Below, piece after piece: positions 9,605 to 18,748 of a DNA stretch of 64,000 nucleotides. Under the pieces are notes generated by a model. The model made no database searches and was not told the DNA's origin. It worked only from the letters and a program-made list of their open reading frames with translations. Each line of letters opens with the position of its first letter. Position 1 is the first letter of the stretch. The stretch spans positions 62,001 through 126,000 of the forward strand of contig CAUZDY010000003.1 in assembly GCA_963578805.1 (NCBI GenBank). Reading direction: 5' to 3'. Source of the stretch: CAUZIB01 sp963578805. Lineage in GTDB: Bacteria; Acidobacteriota; Vicinamibacteria; Vicinamibacterales; UBA8438. The position numbers were made by a program, and so were the translations under genes.

Positions 9605-11422
9605 ATGACATTGGTGCGCTGGACCCTGTCATTCCTCCAACCTTACCGATCTCGTGTCGTGGCGATTGTAACGCTCTCGTTCGCAGAAATCGGCCTGGCT
9701 GCGCTAGCACCATGGCCGCTGAAGGTGATCGTCGACAACGTTCTCGGTGGGCGCCAACTGCCGGAGCCAGTCGAAACTCTCCTACACGTAACCCTCGGCG
9801 GTAGTGTCGCCACACTCTTGGTCGCCGTCGTGATCGGAGGGCTTCTGATACAGGTCCTGAACGAGCTGGTTCGGATCACGCACACCCAGCTCCAAGTCGA
9901 TATGGCTCAACGGATCGTCTACAAGCTGCGCGCCAATCTACTCGATCATCTACAGGCACTGCCGCTGCGTCATCACATCGCAACCAAGACTGCCGACTCA
10001 GTATATCGACTCGACGCAGACGCCCACTGTGTAGACGACCTGATTGTCGGTGGAGTGTTCCCGCTGACTCTAGCCACGCTGAACCTGAGTGTCATGGGTG
10101 CGGTGCTGGTGTATCTTGACGTGACCCTCGCACTACTTTCGCTCGCTGTCGTGCCATTCCTCTATCTATCACTCCGCTACTACGCGCGGACCATGACCGA
10201 GCGGGCCGAGCGAGTGAAAGCGCTCGAGTCGTCGGTCGTCGAGCGAGCCTTTGAAGTGCTGTCATCCATTGCAGCCGTCAAGAGCTTCGCGCGCGAGCGA
10301 CACGAAAATGAACGATTCTCCAAGAAGGGAGACGAAACAATGCGGGCTCGGCTCGGGTTGACGTGGCAGGAATCTCTCTTCTCCCTAACCGTCACAGTGA
10401 TCACTCTAGCCGGAACGGCGCTCGTGCTCGTTGTCGGGGGTTTGCATGTCTTGGGTGGAACTCTAACTCTGGGCAGCCTGCTGGTTGTCATTGCCTACCT
10501 CGCGGCGGTCTATAACCCAATCTCTGAGATCGCCCACACGACCGGTTCACTCCGACAGGCAATAGTGAGCGCTCGTCGCGTTCGCGACATCTTTGCGCTG
10601 ACACGGGAGCCGATCGACGCACCAAACGCGGTCGATGCATCACAGATCTCCGGCTCTATCCGGTTCGACAGTGTGAGCTTCTCCTACGACATAAATCGCC
10701 CTGTCCTTAACGACGTGAGTTTTGCGGCGCACCCAGGAGAAATGCTCGCTCTGGTCGGGCTAACCGGGGCCGGTAAGACCACGATCGCCAACCTAATTCC
10801 CCGCTTGTTCGAACCGACCACAGGACGTGTGCTCATCGATGAGATTGAAGTGAGTCGCTATTCGCTCCGAACACTCCGGAAGCGGATTGCTGTCGTCCCC
10901 CAGCACCCAGTTCTCTTCGCTGGCTCCATCGCCGACAACATCAGATACGGCCGATTGAGCGCATCGATGCCAGAGATCGAAAATGCCGCACGAGCGGCTC
11001 ATGTTCACGAATTTGTGTGTCGACTACCGCAGGGTTACCAGACAGAGGTTGCCGAAGGCGGGGCCACGCTCTCGGGCGGAGAGCGACAGCGCCTTGGAAT
11101 CGCCCGTGCCCTGATCAAGAACGCGCCAATTCTCATCCTGGACGAGCCCACAGCATCGATGGATGCCATCTCCGAAGCAGAGGTCTTCGGCGCCCTTGAG
11201 TCTCTGAGAGCGAACCGAACCATCCTAGCGATCGCTCACCGACTCGCCACGATTCGCCATGCCACACGAATTCTTGTATTACACGGTGGTCAATTGATAG
11301 CACAAGGGACGCACGAAGAATTGATGAAAGCAAACGATTTATACCGGCGTATGTGGATACGACTCTCGGTTGGACGCAGCCTTAAGGAGACGGGAGCTGT
11401 GGACGAACTACTTAAGGCCTAG
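9605..11422 (+). CDS. ABC transporter, fused permease and ATPase (type I exporter half-transporter)
   Basis: 605 residues. The N-terminal half has six membrane helices; the C-terminal half is the ATPase with Walker A GLTGAGKTT (about 385-393), Q-loop VVPQHPVLF, signature LSGGERQRLGIARAL and Walker B ILILDEPTASMD, then the switch His in IAHRLATIRH. Both halves and all catalytic motifs are intact, so it should work as a homodimeric ATP-driven exporter, as in MsbA-like lipid or glycoconjugate exporters. It starts 6 bases after the GH-GT2 fusion and is followed by three glycosyl/deacetylase genes, so it probably exports the product of that block. Confidence 0.93.
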   Translation: MTLVRWTLSFLQPYRSRVVAIVTLSFAEIGLAALAPWPLKVIVDNVLGGRQLPEPVETLLHVTLGGSVATLLVAVVIGGLLIQVLNELVRITHTQLQVDMAQRIVYKLRANLLDHLQALPLRHHIATKTADSVYRLDADAHCVDDLIVGGVFPLTLATLNLSVMGAVLVYLDVTLALLSLAVVPFLYLSLRYYARTMTERAERVKALESSVVERAFEVLSSIAAVKSFARERHENERFSKKGDETMRARLGLTWQESLFSLTVTVITLAGTALVLVVGGLHVLGGTLTLGSLLVVIAYLAAVYNPISEIAHTTGSLRQAIVSARRVRDIFALTREPIDAPNAVDASQISGSIRFDSVSFSYDINRPVLNDVSFAAHPGEMLALVGLTGAGKTTIANLIPRLFEPTTGRVLIDEIEVSRYSLRTLRKRIAVVPQHPVLFAGSIADNIRYGRLSASMPEIENAARAAHVHEFVCRLPQGYQTEVAEGGATLSGGERQRLGIARALIKNAPILILDEPTASMDAISEAEVFGALESLRANRTILAIAHRLATIRHATRILVLHGGQLIAQGTHEELMKANDLYRRMWIRLSVGRSLKETGAVDELLKA

Positions 11423-11430
11423 GTGAGGAC

Positions 11431-12552
11431 GTGAAAATCCTCTTCGCCGGTATCATCGGACGGTATCCGTTCGGGGGTGTGACCTGGTGTTCCATGATGT
11501 ACCTCCTTGGGCTAAGGGCTCTGGGGCACGAAGTGCTCTACATCGAAGACACGGGTGAATGCGTCTACGATGCCGAGCGTGACGAAATCGCGGTCGATCC
11601 GAAGTACGGCACGCAATACATTCATGACGCTCTCGCGGCTTTTGACCTGGGTGACCGCTGGTGCTTTGTCAACTACGACGAAACGTATCACGGTCAATCA
11701 CGAGAGGCGGTTCGAGCCTACTGCGCCGACGCTGACCTTTTTGTGAATCTATCGGGCGGCTCCTGGTTCTGGCGTGACGAGTACGCAGCGATCCAACGCC
11801 GGGTGTTTATCGACTCCGATCCGGTATTCACGCAGCTTGCGATCGCCAAGGGTGACCCCTGGTATGTCGACTTCTTTCGAGGTTTTAATCACCTTTTCAC
11901 ATTTGGCGCCAACATCGGAACCCCCGGCTCAGATGTGCCAACTGGTGGCTTCGTCTGGCAGAAGACATGGCAGCCAGTCGTCACCAAGTTATGGCAGACT
12001 GACGATCCACCGAGCCATGACCGCTTCACGACGGTCATGACCTGGAAAAACGAGAGCTTTACCGACGTCGATGGAAACAAGGACCGTGAGTTCATGCGGT
12101 TTATTGATTTACCGGCGCGGACGAGTAGCCGATTCGAGCTGGCGGTCAACGGGCCACATCGACTGCTCCGCGAGCACGGGTGGTCACCGATCAACGCGAT
12201 GCAGGTCTCGCGCTCACCCTGGGAGTATCGTAAATTTATTCGACAGTCGAAGGCCGAGTTCAGTGTCGCCAAACACGCCTATGTAACTCGCCGGTCAGGA
12301 TGGTTTAGTGACCGGACCGAATGCTACCTGGCCGCTGGGCGTCCGGTGGTCGTCCAGGATACAGGGTGGACAGATCATCTCCCCGCGGGTACCGGACTGG
12401 TCGCCTTCTCGACACCTGAAGAAGCGATCGACGGAGTCGAACGGGTCGATCGGAATTACGCGGCACACGCGGCGCAGGCGATACGAATAGCCAACGAATA
12501 CTTTGATGCCGAACGCGTGCTGCCAAAATTACTAGACAGGTCGTGCGCATGA
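11431..12552 (+). CDS. glycosyltransferase-like protein (CgeB-like two-domain GT-B fold)
   Basis: 373 residues, GTG start preceded by AGGTGAGG. The first residues MKILFAGIIGRYPFGGVTW form a GT-B N-terminal strand and glycine-rich loop. The C-terminal domain shows FSVAKHAYVTRRSGWFSDRTECYLAAGRPVV..DTG, a sugar-nucleotide pocket arrangement seen in CgeB-type and related GT-B enzymes (Glu in DRTE, Asp-Thr-Gly). It would transfer a sugar from an activated donor, with donor and acceptor unknown. It begins 8 bases after the exporter and overlaps the next GT by 4 bases (ATGA), indicating one operon. Confidence 0.7.
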   Translation: MKILFAGIIGRYPFGGVTWCSMMYLLGLRALGHEVLYIEDTGECVYDAERDEIAVDPKYGTQYIHDALAAFDLGDRWCFVNYDETYHGQSREAVRAYCADADLFVNLSGGSWFWRDEYAAIQRRVFIDSDPVFTQLAIAKGDPWYVDFFRGFNHLFTFGANIGTPGSDVPTGGFVWQKTWQPVVTKLWQTDDPPSHDRFTTVMTWKNESFTDVDGNKDREFMRFIDLPARTSSRFELAVNGPHRLLREHGWSPINAMQVSRSPWEYRKFIRQSKAEFSVAKHAYVTRRSGWFSDRTECYLAAGRPVVVQDTGWTDHLPAGTGLVAFSTPEEAIDGVERVDRNYAAHAAQAIRIANEYFDAERVLPKLLDRSCA

Positions 12553-13613
12553 GTCCAACTGCGCTGCGAATTGCTCTGGTGGCTCCGGTCGCGCAGCGGG
12601 TGCCACCGATCCGCTCAGGATCGATCGAGACCGTCACCGCGCTCCTCGCCGATGGACTGGTGGCACGAGGTCATGCCGTAACGTTGTTTGCCACCGGCAC
12701 TTCACTCACGGCCGCCACGCTCCATGCAACCTTCTCCAAGGGGTACAACGACGACTCCGCGCTCTGGCCCTGGGAGCTCTGCGAGCTCTTCAACCTCGCA
12801 GCGGCGGTCGAGCGTGCCGACCGTTTCGACGTCATCCACTATCAGGCGGAGTACTCACCCATGGCTCTTGCCTACGAACGTATATCGCCGGCCTCCATAC
12901 TCCAGACGTTGCACCACACTCCAACCGCTCAGGAAATCGCGCTGTGGACACGGTATCCGGATGCGCCATTCGTGGCGGTGTCGGAGGCACAGGCCGATCG
13001 ATTGTCCGGATTAAACGTCGTCGCGACGATTCATCATTCCCTCGACGTCTCGACCTTCGATTTTTGTGCGGAAGCCGATGACTACCTCCTGTTTCTTGGT
13101 CGCTTTACCGAAGGGAAGGGGATTCTTCAAGCGATTGAGATCGCCCGACGAACCGGTTATCGACTCGTTCTGGCTGCCGCAGAGAATGATTACTACCGTG
13201 ATGTCGTCGCACCACTGGTAGACCAAGATCGGATTGTCTACGCGGGTGAAGTCGGACATCGAGACAAAGTGAAGCTCCTCGGAAACGCATTGGCGCTGGT
13301 GTATCCGGTCCAAACAGCGGAGCCGTTTGGACTGGTCCTAATAGAAGCGATGGCATGTGGGACGCCGGTGGCCGCGCTCGACCACGGCGCGGTCGGAGAA
13401 CTTGTCGATCACGGGGTGACCGGTGGGGTTTTCGAGACCATCGATACCCTTGTCGCGAACCTACCTAGCCTGCTCGCGCTCGACCGCGCGACGATCCGGG
13501 CACGAGCAGCGGACCGCTTCGGTGTCGACCGGATGGTTGACGCCTATGTCGATGTCTATCGGCAACTGGCGCAACCGGCCGCGGTGCCACGTCATTCGGA
13601 ACGGACAGCGTGA
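12549..13613 (+). CDS. glycosyltransferase family 4
   Basis: 354 residues from the ATG that overlaps the preceding stop as ATGA; a GTG two codons earlier is the alternative. The GT4 signs are the N-terminal RIALVAPVAQRVPPIRSGSIE loop, FVAVSEAQADRL mid-protein, LGRFTEGKG at the start of the second domain, and PVQTAEPFGLVLIEAMACGTPVAA with the EPFG..E nucleotide-sugar motif. The C-terminal helix YVDVYRQL is typical. Similar short GT4 proteins occur in exopolysaccharide and secondary-metabolite clusters. It is one step of the same glycan or glycoconjugate pathway as its neighbours. Confidence 0.9.
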   Translation: MSPTALRIALVAPVAQRVPPIRSGSIETVTALLADGLVARGHAVTLFATGTSLTAATLHATFSKGYNDDSALWPWELCELFNLAAAVERADRFDVIHYQAEYSPMALAYERISPASILQTLHHTPTAQEIALWTRYPDAPFVAVSEAQADRLSGLNVVATIHHSLDVSTFDFCAEADDYLLFLGRFTEGKGILQAIEIARRTGYRLVLAAAENDYYRDVVAPLVDQDRIVYAGEVGHRDKVKLLGNALALVYPVQTAEPFGLVLIEAMACGTPVAALDHGAVGELVDHGVTGGVFETIDTLVANLPSLLALDRATIRARAADRFGVDRMVDAYVDVYRQLAQPAAVPRHSERTA

Positions 13614-13614
13614 G

Positions 13615-14412
13615 ATGCAGACCCAACCCAAGCGGTTTGACCTGACTGGATGTTCTCTCCTTGCGGTGTTCGCACATCCCGACGACGAGTCGCTAGCCTG
13701 CGGTGGACTGCTAGCCTGGTGTGCCGACCTCGGCGCCGATGTCGCCCTCCTCTGCATCACTCGTGGCCAGTATGGTCCCGGAGAGTCACGAGGTCTGGGT
13801 GTCGCCCGTGAGACAGAACTCCGTGCGGCTGCGCGGACTCTGGGCGTCGAACAGGTCGTTGTCCTCGGCTACGAGGACGGTATGCTGCCATGGGTGGAGA
13901 CGAGTCAGCTTGAATCGGACGTCCGAGATGCCATCCAGAGGTGCCGCCCGAGTGTCATTGTCACATTCGGTGAAGACGGCCTCTACTGGCACCCCGACCA
14001 CGTGGCGGTCCACGAACGAACGACGGCCGCCGTGACCTCACTCGGCGACAAGGCCCCAGCGCTGTACTATGTCACGCTTCCAGCCGGTCGCATGCGCGAC
14101 GTGGTGGAGCACGTTGCGAAGGTGATGAGCCTGTCAGATGATCCGCCTCGCCAAATTCTTGGCGTCGAAGATGTTGATGCGTTTGGTTCATTCGCCCTCG
14201 CGCCGACCCTCATAATCGAAAGCGGTAACTACGCGACCCGCAAGCTGGCTGCGATCCGCTGTCATACGTCGCAACTCCCCCACAATGCGTTGGCGCATGT
14301 TGCGGATGAAGACGCCGCCCGCCTGCTCGGACTTGAGCTGTACCGGCGCGCGACCGTCGGCTGGCAGGGTGATACGTTCATCGAGCAGCTCGCGTCAACA
14401 ACGCTTCGATAG
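13615..14412 (+). CDS. PIG-L family deacetylase (LmbE-like)
   Basis: 265 residues; the ATG at 13615 follows the GT4 stop by one base. The zinc site AHPDDE (20-25) and the third ligand in HPDH (about 125) are intact, with the GYEDGMLP region between. The family removes acetyl groups from N-acetylglucosamine on lipids or small thiols (PIG-L, MshB, BshB). In this context it most likely deacetylates an amino sugar placed by the upstream glycosyltransferases, which is inference from position. Length is normal for the family. Confidence 0.92.
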   Translation: MQTQPKRFDLTGCSLLAVFAHPDDESLACGGLLAWCADLGADVALLCITRGQYGPGESRGLGVARETELRAAARTLGVEQVVVLGYEDGMLPWVETSQLESDVRDAIQRCRPSVIVTFGEDGLYWHPDHVAVHERTTAAVTSLGDKAPALYYVTLPAGRMRDVVEHVAKVMSLSDDPPRQILGVEDVDAFGSFALAPTLIIESGNYATRKLAAIRCHTSQLPHNALAHVADEDAARLLGLELYRRATVGWQGDTFIEQLASTTLR

Positions 14413-14421
14413 GCAGAGACC

Positions 14422-15678
14422 ATGAACCAGCGTTTACTCGATCTGCTCCGCTGCCCCTTTTGCGGAACTTGTGTGTCGCTGGTCGACAACGCAGCGTTGA
14501 AACGCCTCGGCACAGAGGTCGAGACCGGCGTGCTCGGCTGCGAGTGCTCCGCCTTTCCTGTTGTTGACGGCATTCCAGCACTCATCACCGACAATACAAC
14601 CCGCGAGGCCATCGACGCCCTGGAAACGGGTGACACGGAATCCGCGCGGATGAGTCTCCTCGGACTAACCGACGCCGTTCGCGCGACCGCCTTCCGGGAG
14701 CTACTCGTTACCGGTTCGGCCCTAACCTATCGCGCCGCGCTCGAGGTCTTAAGCCGCGATGCCGAAGGTGCGTACTTCATCTATCGTTTCTCTGATCCGA
14801 CCTACGTCACGGCAGAAGCACTACTCCGCGTCCTCACGCCACACCAATCGTCGACCACAAGATACCGCCTTGATTTGTGTGGCGGATCCGGCCACCTGAC
14901 ACGGACCCTGGACACGATTGACTCCAAGCATAGGGCAACGGTCACGACCGTGCTGGCCGACGTCGCGTTCTGGAAGCTCTGGCTTGCCACACGATTTACG
15001 GCGCCGAGATGTTCTCCGGTCTGCTGTGACGCCAATCACCCCCTCCCCTTCGCCCGGGACGCGTTCGGGATGGTCGTCCTCTCAGATGCCTTTCCCTATA
15101 TCTGGCACAAGCGCCTCCTCGCCGACGAGATGGTACGAGTTAGCGGGCCCGATGGACTCATCGTCATGCCCCATTTGCACAGTTCTCTCGGGGAGAACGT
15201 CTCAGCTGGGAACACGCTCACGCCTGATGCTTACCGGGACCTCTTCTCACTGCAAAGCCCCAGACTGTTTTGCGACTCACGACTGCTTACTGACGTGGTC
15301 AAACACCAGGTTGTTGATCTCTCACAGGAGATCTCGCTTGCAGAGCTCAATACGGAACCGTCGCTGACACTTGTCGCCAGCCGACGTTCGGATATCTTTC
15401 GCCGATACGAGGTGCCAGATGTCCAGAATGTTTCAGGAGAACTCAGAGTCAACCCGCTCTATCGGGTCGAGTATCGAGATGGCCGCTCGATGCTGACGTT
15501 GGTCTTTCCGTCTACCGAATACGGCGCCGAGTTTCGGGCGTGTCGGCAATATCTCCCCAACACCATCACGGTAAGGGGGAACCTGACCAGCGTGATCCGA
15601 ACCGACAGTCTCAAGACCGACAGTGTCGAACTGCGACGCCGACGAATTCTTCTCGACCTGCCACCACGCTACAGTTAG
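14422..15678 (+). CDS. Trm112-like zinc ribbon fused to SAM-dependent methyltransferase
   Basis: 418 residues. Residues 1-60 form a Trm112-type zinc ribbon (CPFC at 11-14, CEC at 40-42, FPVVDGIPALI). Residues about 145-300 show a Rossmann methyltransferase with motif I LDLCGGSGHL and later VVLSDAFPYIW. Trm112 elsewhere is a separate activator subunit of methyltransferases; here both are on one chain. The C-terminal 100 residues do not match anything I recognise. The gene is last of the 6.9-15.7 kb run, and its stop overlaps the stop of the opposing phosphodiesterase gene by 4 bases. Confidence 0.75.
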   Translation: MNQRLLDLLRCPFCGTCVSLVDNAALKRLGTEVETGVLGCECSAFPVVDGIPALITDNTTREAIDALETGDTESARMSLLGLTDAVRATAFRELLVTGSALTYRAALEVLSRDAEGAYFIYRFSDPTYVTAEALLRVLTPHQSSTTRYRLDLCGGSGHLTRTLDTIDSKHRATVTTVLADVAFWKLWLATRFTAPRCSPVCCDANHPLPFARDAFGMVVLSDAFPYIWHKRLLADEMVRVSGPDGLIVMPHLHSSLGENVSAGNTLTPDAYRDLFSLQSPRLFCDSRLLTDVVKHQVVDLSQEISLAELNTEPSLTLVASRRSDIFRRYEVPDVQNVSGELRVNPLYRVEYRDGRSMLTLVFPSTEYGAEFRACRQYLPNTITVRGNLTSVIRTDSLKTDSVELRRRRILLDLPPRYS

Positions 15679-16574
15679 TGTTCCTCAATTACAAGACGGG
15701 CGACCACGGGATAGTGGTCGGATGGATAGCGCCCTATATCGTTGTCAAGAAGCGTTTCTGCAGAGCGCACGCTAATCGGGCCACCCACAAGGATCCAGTC
15801 GATTCGTCCCACGTCCCAGTCCACGGGTGGTCCGAATTCACTAAGGGTAAACTCAGGACCCTGGCGCTCGTCGGCCACCACCCATGCATCCATCAATCCA
15901 GTGGCGGTGGCCGCTTTCCAGGTGTCACTAGCCTCCGCCGGCGCGTTAAAATCACCAGTAACGATCACCACACTCTGGTCAGGCAGCGCAGCGACCCGGT
16001 TGGCGATCATGTTCGCCGAGTCGATCTGTTGCTCTCCTCGCCTGATCGTGAAGTGGGTGTTGTAGGCGTATACGCGTTGACCGGTCACCAAATGGTGAAA
16101 CCTGGCCCAGGTCACGATGCGCCCAACCCGGCGCCGACGGCCCCTGATGTCACGAACGTCGGGCGGGTGGTCCGGCGTTGCAGACAACCAGAAATTCCCA
16201 GACTCTATAGGGGTCAACTCGGCGTGGCGGTAGAAAATAGGAGTATATTCGCTAAGTCCCTCGCCTCCATTGAGCCCCCGATCGATGCCGAGCCATCTGT
16301 ACTCCGGCAAGACGTCTTCCAAGTACCTGATTTGCTCGCCGACCACTTCCTGCAGACCCACGATGTGAGGAGCATGACGCTGGATGATCTCCGCGACCAG
16401 TGCCTTCCGGTGCTGCCAGGCATTCTCACCGTCTCGCCCGTTGGCCGTTCTGATGTTGAAGGTCATAACATCGAGCCACGGTGCGGCCTGCGGAAGCGTA
16501 GTGGTGCCTATGACCACGATCGTGACCGCGATCACGAATATCGCGACAAACATCGCTGGTATTCGTCCCGTCAT
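15675..16574 (-). CDS. endonuclease/exonuclease/phosphatase (EEP) family phosphodiesterase, secreted or anchored
   Basis: 299 residues from ATG 16574 (GAGGTG just upstream). A hydrophobic N-terminus (about 5-28) precedes the EEP core: MTFNIRTANGRDGENAW, VGLQEV (metal-binding Glu), YNTHF, VTGDFNAPAE (Asp-x-Asn), RIDWILV and a final SDHYPV with the catalytic Asp-His. All active-site residues are present. Members of this branch cleave phosphodiesters in nucleic acids, inositol phosphates or lipids; an extracytoplasmic location favours a lipid or nucleotide substrate. It is third in an operon after DoxX and the sulfatase-fold gene. Confidence 0.88.
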   Translation of the reverse strand: MTGRIPAMFVAIFVIAVTIVVIGTTTLPQAAPWLDVMTFNIRTANGRDGENAWQHRKALVAEIIQRHAPHIVGLQEVVGEQIRYLEDVLPEYRWLGIDRGLNGGEGLSEYTPIFYRHAELTPIESGNFWLSATPDHPPDVRDIRGRRRRVGRIVTWARFHHLVTGQRVYAYNTHFTIRRGEQQIDSANMIANRVAALPDQSVVIVTGDFNAPAEASDTWKAATATGLMDAWVVADERQGPEFTLSEFGPPVDWDVGRIDWILVGGPISVRSAETLLDNDIGRYPSDHYPVVARLVIEEH

Positions 16575-16602
16575 GTCACACCTCGGCTCAATGGGACGAC
16601 CC

Positions 16603-18225
16603 CTACTCCAAGCTTTCGATCGACCCATCGTTGTCACGGACCCCGAACGCGTCCAGCAATATTGGAAGCAACGTGTCCATCCGCGCCACGATTGGGGATG
16701 GCGGCACGAGACCGTCGACGAAGCGATGTCGCCGGAGACGGTCGAGCACCGGAAACCGGCTTGCCACGATGTGCACTGGCACATCCCACGACGCACCCTC
16801 TCCGCTGACCAGCGCCGGTGGCTGATGGTCTCCGACCAGGATAAGGATGAAGTCACGCTCCGCTCGATATCGAAGATACCCGCCAATCGTTCGATAGGCA
16901 TACCGGAGAGCCTTGACGTAGCTTGGTCCAAGATTCAGCCAGTCCGGATAATCCAACCAGGCGAGGTCTAGATCTGAGCTGTCGTACGGACTCGGCGTCA
17001 GCATCCGTGCCCAATCGGGCTGATACGGTGGCGTGGGGACGAACGGCGCGTGGGTTGTCACAGTTGGAAAAAAGACGAACAAGGGACGGCGCGGCTGTGC
17101 GGCTACCTCTAGGGCGTCAATTCGGGCCAACGTAAATTGATCATTGAGGTCCCACCATCCGAACGAGGGCCCACGATAGTCCAACCGTGCCAAATCGTAG
17201 ACCTCCTCGAAACCGTAGAAGGCACCTTGCGGCCAGGCACGCTGGAGTCCAGGCATGACGGCAACCGTTCGATAACCGTGACGTCCGAACACTTTCACGA
17301 GTGTGTCCCGCTCTTGTCCCATCAGTCGCTTATGAGTCCCGGGGTCTCGCACCTCGATTCCCGAAAGTAAGCTGATGTGCGCCAACCATGATTCGCCACC
17401 AAACGTTGTCGATTCGACACGGGCTGAGACAACCGACCGTCCTGTCTCACGGATGTCCATCGCCAGGTGCGCGCGAGCATCGACCAGTTCCGCTGCGAAC
17501 TCAGGGCGATCCCAACTCACGGTGCCATACGATTCCAGAAAGATAACGAACACATCGGCACCGTCGACCCGCGACATGTCGGAGTTCAGAGACGGAGGAG
17601 GACCAAGCGAACGAACGCCGGCCCCGCTCATCTCATAGACAAGCTCACCCAACTCCTCAACGTACGCGGCCGTGACCGGCTCAGAGAATCGGAGATCCGC
17701 CGGAGTCCTGACACCTACTCCCTGGACTATACCGAGTAAGAGCACAACACCCGCCACCACGCCCAGTAGGCCCCGAGCGTGCGCATCAAACGTGGCCTCC
17801 ACCAGTCGAACGAGTGCCCACCGCGCCATGGCGTACATCGCAACGAGAACCCCCAGCACACCGACGACAATTCCAACTTGGAGCCAGGGATCGGCCACGG
17901 CGGTGAACATCGCACCAACGTTTGGCATGTGTCTGAGATCCCAGAAAAGGTTAATGTCACGACCGTAGAGCGACCGGGCGGTAACGTCGGCGTAGCGTCC
18001 GACCACGAGAACGACCCAGAACGCCGACAGCCAACACAAGGTCCCGCGAAATCGCGTTTTAGTCCAGCGCCACGCCAAGACCGCCGCGAGCGAGACGCCG
18101 GCCAGCTCGATCGAGAGATCCCCGGTCAGTCGGACGCCGAGTGTCGGCCAGACGTTACTGAAGGTCAGAGACAGGTTCAGGAACACCAATCCGCAGGCGA
18201 GGCCTATCCAGCGCCAACTCGTCAC
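16603..18225 (-). CDS. membrane sulfatase / alkaline-phosphatase-fold protein (LtaS-like layout)
   Basis: 540 residues. Four or five membrane helices fill the first 180 residues; the remainder is a periplasmic alkaline-phosphatase-superfamily domain. Visible are DVFVIFLESYG (metal-binding Glu), the nucleophile region ESTTFGGESW (Thr), FFPTVTTHAPF and LVGDHQPP (Asp-His metal ligands). Layout and motifs match lipoteichoic-acid-synthase-like or phosphoethanolamine/phosphoglycerol transferases and integral membrane sulfatases. The substrate could be a phospholipid head group moved onto a glycan. The ATGA overlap with the DoxX gene shows coupling. Confidence 0.82.
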   Translation of the reverse strand: MTSWRWIGLACGLVFLNLSLTFSNVWPTLGVRLTGDLSIELAGVSLAAVLAWRWTKTRFRGTLCWLSAFWVVLVVGRYADVTARSLYGRDINLFWDLRHMPNVGAMFTAVADPWLQVGIVVGVLGVLVAMYAMARWALVRLVEATFDAHARGLLGVVAGVVLLLGIVQGVGVRTPADLRFSEPVTAAYVEELGELVYEMSGAGVRSLGPPPSLNSDMSRVDGADVFVIFLESYGTVSWDRPEFAAELVDARAHLAMDIRETGRSVVSARVESTTFGGESWLAHISLLSGIEVRDPGTHKRLMGQERDTLVKVFGRHGYRTVAVMPGLQRAWPQGAFYGFEEVYDLARLDYRGPSFGWWDLNDQFTLARIDALEVAAQPRRPLFVFFPTVTTHAPFVPTPPYQPDWARMLTPSPYDSSDLDLAWLDYPDWLNLGPSYVKALRYAYRTIGGYLRYRAERDFILILVGDHQPPALVSGEGASWDVPVHIVASRFPVLDRLRRHRFVDGLVPPSPIVARMDTLLPILLDAFGVRDNDGSIESLE

Positions 18226-18653
18226 GTTCTTCTACTCAATGAGACCCTAAACGGAAGCCCCGTGCCGCCGGCGGCTAGTGCAAACAACCCGCCCAGCACC
18301 GGCAGCCCATACCCATTGGTCAAGTAGCCAAAAGTGAACACGATGCCGCTCGCAAAGTGAAAGTTGATGATCATGAACAACGCCATCACCGCCGCTAGCT
18401 GGATCCGACAGCCGAGCACGAGGGCAGCGCCCGTCGCCAGCTCACCCAAAGGTACGAGGCGAGCGAACAGCGGCGCACCGGGGATCGCCACGGTCTCGAG
18501 ATACCAGAGACTCGCCGCTGGCGCCAATTCCCGCCAGCTCTCGAGCTGCGCCAACAGAATCCCATCGTCCGTCAGCCAAGACGTCTTCCCGAGACCCATG
18601 AGGATTAGGAACACGCCCATCAGCACCGAGAGCCCCCGCAACCCAACTGTCAT
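18222..18653 (-). CDS. DoxX family membrane protein
   Basis: 143 residues from ATG 18653, preceded by GAGGAAAG; longer in-frame starts upstream give non-membrane sequence and are rejected. Four helices, with the DoxX-like LIPMGL-type first helix (LMGVFLILMGLGKT), an EL-A-GAALVLG motif in helix 2-3 and IINFHFASG. DoxX-like proteins are small inner-membrane proteins of poorly defined redox or quinone-related role. It leads an operon with the sulfatase-fold and EEP genes. Confidence 0.78.
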   Translation of the reverse strand: MTVGLRGLSVLMGVFLILMGLGKTSWLTDDGILLAQLESWRELAPAASLWYLETVAIPGAPLFARLVPLGELATGAALVLGCRIQLAAVMALFMIINFHFASGIVFTFGYLTNGYGLPVLGGLFALAAGGTGLPFRVSLSRRT

Positions 18654-18748
18654 TGTCTTTCCTCGGGGCGTCCGTCTGTCGGAATCGCCAGAGCCATTGT
18701 AACTGGCACGGATCCACCAGAGAATGATAGCTGGTAGGAGTGGTATCA

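Noticed and set aside
15540..16808. Long plus-strand open frame (422 codons)
   Set aside because: It lies antisense to the EEP and sulfatase-fold genes, reads as Arg/His/Pro-rich without motifs, and the minus-strand genes have intact catalytic signatures.
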